From assembly GCA_015489055.1 (NCBI GenBank), contig WFMO01000011.1:1-20714 (forward strand): a DNA stretch of 20,714 bases, written 5' to 3'. A program made the translations under genes and the position numbers. This document shows, one piece after another, positions 12,850 through 20,714 of this stretch (positions within the stretch are counted from its first letter, which is position 1; each line of letters starts with the position of its first letter). Source of the stretch: Helicobacteraceae bacterium. Lineage in GTDB: Bacteria > Campylobacterota > Campylobacteria > Campylobacterales > Sulfurimonadaceae. A model generated the notes under the pieces. That model searched no databases. It was not told the origin of the DNA and saw only the letters and a program-made list of their open reading frames with translations.

Positions 12850-14628
12850 TTAATTTTTACAATAAGTAAACCGCCTTGAAATCCATAATACATGTGAGAG
12901 CTTTCTGCACACATTTTTATAACAATCCTGAGTAATATTGATCCATACACCTCCTGTTTTTGTTTGTTGCTTTAAAGTCGATATAAATTTATGTCCATAT
13001 ATCCAGATACCTTGAATGGTTCCATTTATTGGTGTTGATCTTATAAATATCTTTTTAGTTGAAACCATGCAGTTATGCTGAATCAATTTAAGAGGTTTTT
13101 GCTTGACAACTTGCTTAACAACTTGAACACCCCTTTTTGCCTGCAGAATTATTTGGCTGTTTTTAGAAGTAGTGATATTGTTATCAGAGGAATTAATATC
13201 CTTTACCGATGTATTGTTAACAATAGCTACGTTACCAATTGTACCTTTTTTCGGAGTCAAGACGATTGTGTCTATTTTTTTACTGCTGATTTTATGTTTA
13301 TTTTGTATATCTAGAGTTTTTACAGTCGTTGTGTTATCATCACTGCCTAAAAGATTAAGTTTTTGACTGCTTTGTTCAAATCTGTGGTAGAAATGTGTGT
13401 CATTTACATCTGTTTTTTGATTGATGATTTGCGGTACCAGAAAAAATAGCAGATCATTTTCGCTATTGCTTGTTGAATCATTTCTAAACAATCTGCCTAT
13501 AAGTGGTAAATCACCTAAAAATGGGATTTTGGATTTTGTAACAGTGCTTTGTTTATGTAGACGTCCGCCAAGGGCTATAACCTGTCCTGATTTTGCAACA
13601 ATATTGGTGCTGATATGTTTGCTTAAAAAAGATGGTACCACAACACCGCTTCCAAGACTGACATCATGCGCTTTATCAGGATCAAATTCACTATCGCCTA
13701 TTTTTACATCTACATGTATATAATTGCTATGATCTAAAAATTTTGTTGTTAGTACAAGTTTTAGTCCATACTGCTTTTTTTTCAGCTGAATAGTAGGCGG
13801 ATACCCTGCTCCGGTCTGTGTTAAACCTATGGGAATATACACATCTCCTCCGACTTGAAAGCTTGCGTTTTTATCCTCTGTTGTTGTTAAAACAGTATCA
13901 TCCAATATTTTAGCGATTCCTTTTGTTTGCAAGAATTTCAGTGTACTGGTCAAACTATGTGTACCTGATCCCCCAATAGTTGAAAATTGACCTATATTAT
14001 TTAACAGCCAGCCGCTGAAAGTTGCTGATGTTGCTACTCCTGGGTTTAGTGATGCGCTTATATATTGATTAAAAAAACCAAGTCCGGTTATTCCTCCCAA
14101 TTGCTTTGCTTTTGTGTTGTTAATCTGAACTAAATACAGTTTTGTTCTCACCATTTTATTAATTTTAGTTGTAGTTGTAATATCCATAATTCGCTTTAAA
14201 TTAAATCCGGCATTTGCCAAAAGTTTATAAACGCGCTTCTTTTCATGCGGATTTGAAAAGATTCCTGATATAATGATTGAGCCATCGCCTATGCGGTGGA
14301 GACGAATCTTTGGCTGTATTGTATTAATCATACTCTGTATGAATGCAAGATTCTGATTTACATAGATTTGATAGTTGAGTATTTTTCCATTACTAAATAC
14401 AATAAGCATTGAGGTATTGCCACTTTTTTTACCATATAATTTTAATGTTGTAAAAGAACTATGCGGCATATTTAGTAAAGACACATTTATAATTCCTTTA
14501 CTTCCGATAATAATTTTAGATATGCCTCTATTTAGCTGTAATACCTTAAATTCGTTTTGAAACACCACTATATCTTTTGCCAAGATTATTATAGATGACA
14601 ATAGCATTGCTAATATAATTTTTTTCAT
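12850..14628 (-). CDS. cpaC: Tad pilus outer-membrane secretin with extra C-terminal domain
   Basis: Forms the outer-membrane channel for the Tad/Flp pilus. It has 592 residues: a signal peptide (about 1-17), an N-terminal pilus-secretin domain (about 20-95), a BON-like region (about 95-150), then the secretin domain, ending in the signature IPFLGDLPLIGRLFR (368-382) and LLFFLVPQII. Typical RcpA/CpaC proteins stop soon after this point. Here about 190 more residues follow: a Thr/Asn/Ser/Lys-rich linker (about 405-515) and a terminal domain (about 520-592) with IFIRSTP, GTIQGIWIYGHKF, GGVWINIT and WISRRF blocks that resemble a bacterial SH3 domain, plus four cysteines (520, 569, 574, 590). AAGAGGAAA precedes the ATG, 12 bases after the TadE-like gene. 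The secretin is certain; the SH3 resemblance is by eye. Confidence 0.92.
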   Translation of the reverse strand: MKKIILAMLLSSIIILAKDIVVFQNEFKVLQLNRGISKIIIGSKGIINVSLLNMPHSSFTTLKLYGKKSGNTSMLIVFSNGKILNYQIYVNQNLAFIQSMINTIQPKIRLHRIGDGSIIISGIFSNPHEKKRVYKLLANAGFNLKRIMDITTTTKINKMVRTKLYLVQINNTKAKQLGGITGLGFFNQYISASLNPGVATSATFSGWLLNNIGQFSTIGGSGTHSLTSTLKFLQTKGIAKILDDTVLTTTEDKNASFQVGGDVYIPIGLTQTGAGYPPTIQLKKKQYGLKLVLTTKFLDHSNYIHVDVKIGDSEFDPDKAHDVSLGSGVVVPSFLSKHISTNIVAKSGQVIALGGRLHKQSTVTKSKIPFLGDLPLIGRLFRNDSTSNSENDLLFFLVPQIINQKTDVNDTHFYHRFEQSSQKLNLLGSDDNTTTVKTLDIQNKHKISSKKIDTIVLTPKKGTIGNVAIVNNTSVKDINSSDNNITTSKNSQIILQAKRGVQVVKQVVKQKPLKLIQHNCMVSTKKIFIRSTPINGTIQGIWIYGHKFISTLKQQTKTGGVWINITQDCYKNVCRKLSHVLWISRRFTYCKN

Positions 14629-14640
14629 TTTTTTCCTCTT

Positions 14641-15072
14641 TTATTTACAGATATACTTAACTGAACTGTTTTGATCTTGATATGAATATGTAATCATATG
14701 TGCTTGCAGATTTTTATTGAAATATCTACTTTTATACCCATAAGATACTGTTACATCAATGGTATTGGGTGAAGGATTGGGTTTTTGAGATACAAGTTGA
14801 ATCGAAGTATGATTTGGGCATAGAGATGCAGCATTTTTGAATGCAGATTTATACATGCTGCTACCCTTTATATTTGTTATATTTTGCTCATTATCCAATG
14901 CGCGTGACATAATGTTTGATATTAATATTAGGTTATTATCAACTCTCATAACACCCCAATAATCTGTCAGTAAAATCACAATAAATGCTAATGTTGGAAT
15001 AACAACTAAAAGCATAGCAATAATTTGAGCAAATCCAAATCCGCTTCTCCATGCTCTAACCTTTTTATTCAT
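14641..15072 (-). CDS. TadE/TadF-like pseudopilin
   Basis: A 143-residue protein with one N-terminal membrane helix (about residues 11-36: GFGFAQIIAMLLVVIPTLAFIVILL) preceded by a basic leader (MNKKVRAWRS). This is the layout of TadE/TadF minor pseudopilins, which normally read G-x-x-x-VEFALVLP. The remaining 105 residues are presumed periplasmic, with cysteines at about 84 and near the C-terminus (YICK), which might pair. I start it at the ATG at 15072; a TTG two codons earlier (15078) is possible but has no better ribosome site. It overlaps the end of cpaB by 8 bases. Context between cpaB and the secretin supports a pilus role; the sequence divergence means TadE versus TadF cannot be decided. 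Confidence 0.65.
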   Translation of the reverse strand: MNKKVRAWRSGFGFAQIIAMLLVVIPTLAFIVILLTDYWGVMRVDNNLILISNIMSRALDNEQNITNIKGSSMYKSAFKNAASLCPNHTSIQLVSQKPNPSPNTIDVTVSYGYKSRYFNKNLQAHMITYSYQDQNSSVKYICK

Positions 15073-15967
15073 AAACAATTTTAACCGAATGATGATTTCG
15101 TTTCACATTATGCAAAGATCTATGTTTATGAAGATTTGTCAAGTGTAACATCAACATCTTTTTAGTGTGCTCAAACCGGCTATTAGACTTACCGTTGCAT
15201 TTCACAATCCATAACTGCCCATCATAGCCATTACTTGAATAATATCTCATACTATCAAGCGACTGTGTTTTATAATACAGCGCTAATAAATTAGCGATGC
15301 CGCTTGGAGAAAGCTCCATAATTACACTATCTGCAGTTACAACGGAGTGTGTTTTATCATGTAGATGAATTATAAATGTATTTACCAATTTATGTTTATA
15401 TAAAAAACCTTTAACCGCTACATGTAAAGCCACATATCTTGTTTTAAATATCAATTGACCATGTTGGTTATGTGACGGCGATACCGTAACTATATCAACC
15501 TTGTCTCCCGCATTCAATGGTGAGCTAAAATTTTTAAACATGTTTATAGGAACAGAAATTGTATCTACGCCTAAATGTTCAATTGTTTGGTTTGTCTTAT
15601 GTGTTGGTTTTACTACTGTTTTTATAGGTTGTGACACATCTTTTAAATGCTTTATCAAAGATAACTCTTTTTTCTCAATCGGCATAAACTTTAAGATATC
15701 CTCTTTTGCATATTTTCCTACAATCTCTGTATAAGGCAGAGGTTTAAATGAGATAAGATTAATCGGAAAATGTTTAGCTACGATATCTTCAGGCTTTATT
15801 TTAGATCCGAGTTTTATAAAATGTTTGGCAACAAACACATTTATCGTCGGTTGAATCATTTTATGCATATTGTTTTGTTTAAAGTAAAACCATAGCGTTG
15901 TAGATGATAGAAAAAATATCGCTGATAACATTATGGCTACTAAAACTCTTCTTTGTTGTTGTCTCAT
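15065..15967 (-). CDS. cpaB: CpaB/RcpC pilus assembly protein
   Basis: A periplasmic assembly factor of Tad pili, thought to act with the secretin. It has 300 residues: one membrane helix (about 8-29), then a SAF-like segment VFVAKHFIKLGSKIKPEDIVAKHFP (44-68), then the CpaB/RcpC domain with VDTISVPINMFKNFSSPLNAGDKVDIVTV (around 134-162), corresponding to the family's VSIPVD...GDRVDV block. The C-terminal tail is rich in His, Lys and Arg (about 255-295: HTKKMLMLHLTNLHKHRSLHNVKRNHH), which is unusual and could contact nucleic acid, cell wall or metal; this is speculation. It begins 10 bases after the tadC stop and overlaps the TadE-like gene. Family assignment is good. Confidence 0.85.
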   Translation of the reverse strand: MRQQQRRVLVAIMLSAIFFLSSTTLWFYFKQNNMHKMIQPTINVFVAKHFIKLGSKIKPEDIVAKHFPINLISFKPLPYTEIVGKYAKEDILKFMPIEKKELSLIKHLKDVSQPIKTVVKPTHKTNQTIEHLGVDTISVPINMFKNFSSPLNAGDKVDIVTVSPSHNQHGQLIFKTRYVALHVAVKGFLYKHKLVNTFIIHLHDKTHSVVTADSVIMELSPSGIANLLALYYKTQSLDSMRYYSSNGYDGQLWIVKCNGKSNSRFEHTKKMLMLHLTNLHKHRSLHNVKRNHHSVKIVYE

Positions 15968-15977
15968 TTATATCCTT

Positions 15978-16811
15978 TTATGTGATAGATTTCATAAGTA
16001 CGCCAGCAATCATAGGAAACATAATAATTGCAATAATAGCAGGCAGTATAAATATAAATACAGTCAAGGTAATACCTATATTCATTAGTGCCGCTTTTTT
16101 TTCAACACCCAAGATATCAGCTTCTTTTATCTCAATAGATTGATTTTCAAATATTTCTTTAACGCCTATGCCGGTATCTTCAGATAGTTTCATAAAACCA
16201 ACAATAGTTGCAATAGCTTCTGAAGATGTTCTGTTTGCTAGATTAGCATAAGCTATATCACTATTGTAGGTTATAAATTCTTGTTTAAAGCGGCGTGACT
16301 CTTCAAGCAGATCCTCTCCTATGACACCTGCACCTTCTGTTGTAACCGTATCAATAGCATTATGAAGACCGCCTCCCCCTTCAAGGATAATAATCAACAG
16401 ATCTATAAAGACCGCCAAGTCATTATCTATTTTTTTAACTCTTGCTTTTTTTTGTTCATCAACATAGAGCATAGGCATAAAAACAGCAATAGAGATAGAA
16501 ATAATAAACACCAATATTTCCATCAGCCATGACAGATGAAACAAAAAGCTAAGTAAAAAAACACTAACTCCCGCAATGCCGGCAAGATAAATTATCTGTT
16601 TGTACTCCTTCTTGGTGATACCGGCTTGAACCAATTTTAGCTTTAGTTTATCAGCTTTATTGGTAGTATCTGAAAAAATACCAAAACTGTTCGTTTGGAA
16701 AACAACTTTTATCCACTCTCTATGCTTACGCAAAAGATATAAAAAATAAAAACAAAAAGATAAAAAGATAACAAATGATACCATCATTACAATATTTAAC
16801 ATAAATATCAT
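15978..16811 (-). CDS. tadC: TadC inner-membrane platform protein
   Basis: One of the paired GspF-like platform proteins of the Tad pilus. It has 277 residues: an N-terminal membrane helix, a pair of central helices (about 80-110: YLAGIAGVSVFLLSFLF and LVFIISISIAVFMPML), then a cytoplasmic T2SSF domain with DLLIIILEGGGGLHNAIDTVTTEG and GFMKLSEDTGIGVKEIFENQS, and a final membrane segment (ITLTVFIFILPAIIAIIMFPMIAGV). The pattern of a GGGG-containing amphipathic helix followed by Glu/Asp-rich helices is the TadC type. The ATG overlaps the tadB stop by 4 bases, so the two partners are translationally coupled. Strong assignment. Confidence 0.88.
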   Translation of the reverse strand: MIFMLNIVMMVSFVIFLSFCFYFLYLLRKHREWIKVVFQTNSFGIFSDTTNKADKLKLKLVQAGITKKEYKQIIYLAGIAGVSVFLLSFLFHLSWLMEILVFIISISIAVFMPMLYVDEQKKARVKKIDNDLAVFIDLLIIILEGGGGLHNAIDTVTTEGAGVIGEDLLEESRRFKQEFITYNSDIAYANLANRTSSEAIATIVGFMKLSEDTGIGVKEIFENQSIEIKEADILGVEKKAALMNIGITLTVFIFILPAIIAIIMFPMIAGVLMKSIT

Positions 16812-17746
16812 TTTTCAATCCTAGTAATAATCCTATTTATAAACAGTCCGAATATCACCCACGCGATAATCCCTAAAAGTTCAAACCTGCCATAATGACT
16901 AGTCATATAAAAATGTTGGATTTTACCTTGAAAATTTGCATTTAAAGCAAAATATAAAAAGACAGCAATACCGGCTATGAGGTATGAGCCCACAGAACTC
17001 TCTCTAGTTACAACATCTATCTTTTCTTGCATTTTTTTTCTATGTCTTATGGTTAATTCTACTTTGTGGAGTGTTTGTGAAAATCTTCCGCCACTTGCCC
17101 TTCCAATTTTAACAGAAAGTGCAAATATCCTTAATTCTCGCGACTTGATATATTTATTCATATTATCAAAGGCATCTTCTTCTCCGATTGTATTTTTTTC
17201 ATGAAAAAATCTACTAAATACATTTTTAAGCATAACAGAGCTTGAAATATCTACAGCTTTTTGTAGTGATTGCTCAAAGCCGACACCATTTTTCATCATT
17301 TTCACCAAAACAGAAATAACAATCGCCAAAGCTCGATTAAACTGTATAGTTTTATATGATATGATTAATTCTATAATCCAATATGAAATACCGCTGCCAA
17401 CTAACAAGCCAAGAACAACCCCGATGTAAATATTTTTTAAAAATATAGAAAAAACTAATATACACAACGATAAAAAAACAATTTCTACAAAAAACAAAAC
17501 AACGTTGGAAATATTCTCTATGCCTAAAAGCATTTTTTTACTATTTAACTTGCTTAAAAACGATCTCTTTTGTGATACGTTTTTATAATCAAGCAATTCT
17601 GTGTCACTAGAATTACCTAGTGAAATCATCTGCTTAATATTTCGTAATTGATATATTTTTCTTAAATATCCAAATATTTGCAACACCAACACTGCCAAAG
17701 CGCTACTGCTGATAAAAAGCAAAATAACCTCGATAATAATCTTCAT
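16808..17746 (-). CDS. tadB: TadB inner-membrane platform protein
   Basis: The other GspF-like platform protein, which together with TadC anchors the TadA motor. It has 312 residues, with hydrophobic segments at the N-terminus, two central helices (about 80-125), a cytoplasmic T2SSF domain (about 145-255: FNRALAIVISVLVKMMKNGVGFEQSLQKAV and LSVKIGRASGGRFSQTLHKVE, with the conserved G-G-R-FSQ-L block) and two C-terminal membrane segments. It starts one base after the tadA stop and overlaps tadC by 4 bases. The order TadA-TadB-TadC is the conserved core of Tad clusters. Confidence 0.9.
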   Translation of the reverse strand: MKIIIEVILLFISSSALAVLVLQIFGYLRKIYQLRNIKQMISLGNSSDTELLDYKNVSQKRSFLSKLNSKKMLLGIENISNVVLFFVEIVFLSLCILVFSIFLKNIYIGVVLGLLVGSGISYWIIELIISYKTIQFNRALAIVISVLVKMMKNGVGFEQSLQKAVDISSSVMLKNVFSRFFHEKNTIGEEDAFDNMNKYIKSRELRIFALSVKIGRASGGRFSQTLHKVELTIRHRKKMQEKIDVVTRESSVGSYLIAGIAVFLYFALNANFQGKIQHFYMTSHYGRFELLGIIAWVIFGLFINRIITRIEK

Positions 17747-17747
17747 T

Positions 17748-19295
17748 TTATAAGTTTGACCATCTCTCTACAATATTTTTACCATCACTATATGAATTTT
17801 GAATAATCTCAGCCATATAATTTTCCTTCCATCCACACATTCTTGATGGAGGAAAATGAATCAACTCATCTATAACCATATCTTTGGTAACTACAAAGTC
17901 ATTATCAAAAATTCTACTATCCATATCGACACCATTATCTAGCATTTTTTTAATAGCTCTTGAAGATGCAGATACTGCTATAAATTCTCCATGCGAATTC
18001 ATAGGATTTATGCCCCCGCCTGATCTTTTAAATTCTAAAAGATCAAGCATTGCGACAACTCCGCTCTCTTCCACTCTTTTTTCAGGCTCAGAAATCTTTA
18101 CTATTCGTCTTGTGCCGTCTGGAAATCTAATTAACTGGACAATCAAATCGACAGCTGAAATAATTTGTGAGCGTACAAAACCCATATTGGCAGTCGGACG
18201 GGCTTCTAAAAACATATTTTCGATTCTAACAATTGCCTCTTTTGTATCATCAGAGTGTATTGTTGTCATAGAACCGGGATGACCTGTATTCATGGCGTTT
18301 AGCATCGTAACAATTTCAGGACCCCTGCATTCTCCTACAATGATACGCCTCGGACTTGACCTTAATGCGGTTTTAAGTAGTGCTTCGATACTGATTTCAC
18401 CAGCCCCCTCCTCATTTGGAGGACGAGCCTCAAATGATCTTATGGAATGACACGGCATCTGTGGTTTCATCTCCTTAGTATCTTCGATGGTTAATAATTG
18501 ATCACCTTCATCTATAAATCTTGTTAGAGAGTTTAAAAAGGTAGTTTTGCCGCTTGAAGTTCCGCCGGAGACAACAATGTTTAACTTACCTTTAATAGCA
18601 TTGATTAAAAAATATGCCATTTTAAGGTCCATCATACCGGAATCTATAAGTGATTCAAAAAGAAGTGGAATCTCACGAAACTTTCGCAATGTAACATAAG
18701 CTCCAGGTTTCCCATCTTTATTTAAATTTGCTGCAACCGGCGGTATCTGGACTTCCAATCTTGATCCATCTGTTAATTTCGCAGATACAATAGGATGTGA
18801 TTCATCAACTTTTCTGTTTGATGCAGAGAGCATCCTGTTTATTAGTTTTCTAAGTTCCTCCTCGCTTCTAAAGCAAAGTGGTGTGGAGATTGTTTGACCG
18901 GCATAAATAATATCAATATAATCTTTGGTATTAATCAAAATATCATTTAAATTATCTCCGGCAAGCTTTATCAAAGTGGTAATTGGTCCAAAATATAACA
19001 GATTATTAATCACAAATTCTGAGATCTCATGTTTTAAAACAGCTTTTGGAATGGAATACTCAGAGATATGTTTAACTACAACATCTCGAATCATTTGCTC
19101 AGTTAAAGTACCATTTATATTCAATTTATTAACAAAGTCATCATATATCAGACATGCCAATTTATAATAATTGTCATCTCGATACATAAGCGGAAAACAA
19201 ACCTGATTACAGGTTGAATCTGCAATAGCAGATGTTGATTTTTGCTCTATCTTTGTGGTATCTTTTAAAAATTTTATCTTATCCTTTAGAGCCAT
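17748..19295 (-). CDS. tadA: TadA/CpaF secretion ATPase
   Basis: The hexameric cytoplasmic ATPase that powers Tad pilus assembly. It has 515 residues. Walker A GGTSSGKTT is at 244-252, the Asp box TIEDTKE at 269-275, Walker B RRIIVGECRG at 316-325 and the His box GHPGSMTTIHSDD at 338-350; SPRRIIVGECRGPEIVTMLNAMNTGH is characteristic of the CpaF/TadA/VirB11 group. The N-terminal domain (about 40-210) includes VDESHPIVSAKLTDGSRLEVQIPPV, also typical. The C-terminus is somewhat extended, with a WKENYMAEIIQ tail. Its start overlaps the cpaE stop by 10 bases and tadB follows after one base. Certain assignment. Confidence 0.96.
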   Translation of the reverse strand: MALKDKIKFLKDTTKIEQKSTSAIADSTCNQVCFPLMYRDDNYYKLACLIYDDFVNKLNINGTLTEQMIRDVVVKHISEYSIPKAVLKHEISEFVINNLLYFGPITTLIKLAGDNLNDILINTKDYIDIIYAGQTISTPLCFRSEEELRKLINRMLSASNRKVDESHPIVSAKLTDGSRLEVQIPPVAANLNKDGKPGAYVTLRKFREIPLLFESLIDSGMMDLKMAYFLINAIKGKLNIVVSGGTSSGKTTFLNSLTRFIDEGDQLLTIEDTKEMKPQMPCHSIRSFEARPPNEEGAGEISIEALLKTALRSSPRRIIVGECRGPEIVTMLNAMNTGHPGSMTTIHSDDTKEAIVRIENMFLEARPTANMGFVRSQIISAVDLIVQLIRFPDGTRRIVKISEPEKRVEESGVVAMLDLLEFKRSGGGINPMNSHGEFIAVSASSRAIKKMLDNGVDMDSRIFDNDFVVTKDMVIDELIHFPPSRMCGWKENYMAEIIQNSYSDGKNIVERWSNL

Positions 19296-20491
19296 TGCTT
19301 AAGCCTTGATAAAAAATTTTCAGGTTTTTGTAGCACTGTTTTTTTATTATCTTCGAAATGTTGATGATGATAAAAAAACTGTCTTGTCAGCAATAATAGT
19401 TTTTGACTCAAAGGTGCATTTGGGTACAAATCATATACAAGCTTTGCCTCATTCCAACACTCTCTACAATGAGCAGCATCGTTTGGCAAGGAAAAATCTA
19501 TCTCAAATTGATGCTTTAATCCTCTTGAGAGTATTTTCTTAGCATCATCTTGGGTAATTGTTCCAAAAGAATCTACACGATTTGCTATGAGCCGCGTTTT
19601 ATTATACCATCCGCTTTTATCAATAATATCTATATATGTCTTTAAAATAGACATTGACGGGATGCTAAATTCGGTAATAACAAAAATTTCATCAGCCATT
19701 TCCTGAATATCGACTTCTAGCTCAACATCTTCAAAAACACCAATATCTATGATAATAAAATCAAATTTCTCTTTGATAAAATTGATAAAATTTAAAAATT
19801 TTTGAATATTTTCATGTTTCTCTAAATCTTCTCTGTCTGTATGTTTTTGAATCCCGGGCACAAGAAACAAATTATTTGATATTTTATATAAACCGCTACT
19901 AAATAACTCTTCAACTTCTAAATTTGGCATCATAGCAATATCTATGATATATTTTTCTGGATTTATAACGTTAAAGAAAAGATTTGATATTGCTTTTGTA
20001 TAGGCAAAATCCAAAAATAAAACATTTTTATCTTGATACTCATCTGCTAGACATCTAGCTGTATTCATGGCAATTGTTGTAGTACCAATCCCACCACTAA
20101 TACCTGTAAAAACAGAAATATTGCTTTTTCCTTTTCTTTGTTTTATAACAAGCCGTGAGTCAATAACTAGCCTATGTATATCCACAGCTTTACTGGGACT
20201 ACTATCATTAATATAAGCATCAACGCCTATTTTGCCTGCTTGTAGTGAAAACTCTATATCATCTTTACCTATTACTATTATATAGATATTGTTTTTAAAA
20301 TGCATAGATGTGAGTATTTGTAGCTCATTTATAGATTCAACTCTATAAATTAAAACTATGTCTCTATTGTTATTTGTGGCATAAAAGTTGATGAACTCGT
20401 TTATGTTGGCAAAATTTCTAACATCTTCAAATTCATCAACAAATTTATTATAACACTCCATATCTGCCTGTGAAACATATGCGACTATCAT
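19286..20491 (-). CDS. cpaE: TadZ/CpaE, ParA-like pilus localisation protein
   Basis: A MinD/ParA-superfamily protein that positions the Tad machinery, often at the pole. It has 401 residues: an N-terminal receiver-like domain (about 1-105) without an evident phosphoacceptor signature, then a MinD-like ATPase fold (about 123-400). The P-loop reads GISGGIGTTT (130-139): the signature lysine of the deviant Walker A (KGG) is replaced by serine and GK(T/S) by GTT, so nucleotide hydrolysis may be impaired, as described for several TadZ proteins. VLFLDFAYTKAISNLF (157-172) is the Walker A' region and FIIIDIG the Walker B. Its ATG shares one base with the stop of the upstream ORF (TAATG). Family assignment is good. 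Confidence 0.87.
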   Translation of the reverse strand: MIVAYVSQADMECYNKFVDEFEDVRNFANINEFINFYATNNNRDIVLIYRVESINELQILTSMHFKNNIYIIVIGKDDIEFSLQAGKIGVDAYINDSSPSKAVDIHRLVIDSRLVIKQRKGKSNISVFTGISGGIGTTTIAMNTARCLADEYQDKNVLFLDFAYTKAISNLFFNVINPEKYIIDIAMMPNLEVEELFSSGLYKISNNLFLVPGIQKHTDREDLEKHENIQKFLNFINFIKEKFDFIIIDIGVFEDVELEVDIQEMADEIFVITEFSIPSMSILKTYIDIIDKSGWYNKTRLIANRVDSFGTITQDDAKKILSRGLKHQFEIDFSLPNDAAHCRECWNEAKLVYDLYPNAPLSQKLLLLTRQFFYHHQHFEDNKKTVLQKPENFLSRLKQWL

Positions 20492-20714
20492 TATTTTATG
20501 CCTTGCATGACGTTAAGCAATTTAAAATGTGTTGTTGTGCCTGGCTGTCCTATCTTAAAGGATGAAGTATTTTTTAGATCTAAAATAAGATTATTGTGTA
20601 CTTGTTGCTGGTAACTGACAACTGTAAATCCAAGATTGTGAAGTAATGAATCTATTGCTTGATCTTTGGTTGGATTAGTAGGTTTTTTTGCAAAAAGCTG
20701 TAAAAAATTACCAA
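20491..20714 (-). CDS. C-terminal fragment of an unknown protein upstream of cpaE (partial)
   Basis: The last 73 residues of a gene cut by the right edge, ending in GQPGTTTHFKLLNVMQGIK and a TAA that overlaps the cpaE ATG by one base. The visible part (GNFLQLFAKKPTNPTKDQAIDSLLHNLGFTVVSYQQQ...) has no motif I recognise and is moderately polar, with no membrane segment. The stop/start overlap implies it belongs to the Tad operon. By position it could be a CpaD-like, TadG-like or unrelated accessory protein, but the sequence does not decide. Confidence 0.6.
   Translation of the reverse strand, partial: GNFLQLFAKKPTNPTKDQAIDSLLHNLGFTVVSYQQQVHNNLILDLKNTSSFKIGQPGTTTHFKLLNVMQGIK

Noticed and set aside
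13075..13723. Plus-strand open frames of 64-100 codons opposite the secretin
   Set aside because: Composition reads as an antisense shadow; no ribosome sites or domain features, and the secretin on the other strand is certain.
15073..15078. TTG start two codons upstream for the TadE-like gene
   Set aside because: No better ribosome site than the ATG at 15072; the difference is two residues.

Overview
The window looks like chromosomal DNA from a member of the Campylobacterota (formerly Epsilonproteobacteria). It is strongly AT-rich and dense with genes, and stop/start overlaps are common. From memory, the block metG - small 4-Cys protein - fbp - mobB - (opposed lipoprotein) - slt - yggT - gltX has the same order and orientations as the Campylobacter jejuni region Cj0838c-Cj0845c. 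A free-living relative such as a Sulfurimonas-like bacterium is plausible, but the genus cannot be fixed from the sequence alone.

Left part (1-6101): a conserved housekeeping block, nearly all on the minus strand. It holds the N-terminal two thirds or less of methionyl-tRNA synthetase (cut by the window edge), a 66-residue four-cysteine protein, fructose-1,6-bisphosphatase, the MobB adaptor, a lipoprotein on the plus strand, a Slt-type lytic transglycosylase, YggT, a glutamyl-tRNA synthetase and, directly upstream of that, its substrate tRNA-Glu(UUC).

Middle (6165-9365, minus strand): a response regulator whose output half looks like a ribbon-helix-helix DNA-binding domain (an uncommon REC-RHH architecture), then a block transcribed in the order rnpB (RNase P RNA) - yggU/DUF167 - small secreted protein - citrate synthase - small helical protein.

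Plus-strand island (9402-12552): a TetR-type regulator preceded by four copies of an inverted repeat spaced exactly 33, 32 and 32 bp apart, i.e. three helical turns and therefore all on one DNA face. The regulator overlaps a polytopic GT-C-like membrane protein, which overlaps a GT2 polyprenyl-phosphate glycosyltransferase. The whole looks like an autoregulated glycan or lipid-linked-sugar module.

Right part (12573-20714, minus strand): a Tad/Flp pilus (type IVc) assembly cluster in the order unknown C-terminal fragment - cpaE/tadZ - cpaF/tadA - tadB - tadC - cpaB - TadE-like - cpaC secretin. Starts and stops overlap or nearly touch throughout. A 59-residue Flp-like pilin gene with its own promoter lies at the 3' end. 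The secretin carries an extra C-terminal cysteine-containing domain resembling a bacterial SH3 fold, the pilin lacks the usual Glu at mature position 5, and TadZ has a degenerate P-loop. No prepilin peptidase is seen in the window; it may lie beyond the right edge or elsewhere. The most interesting items are the phased TetR operator array with its glycosyltransferase operon, the REC-RHH regulator, and the unusual secretin and pilin of the Tad cluster.
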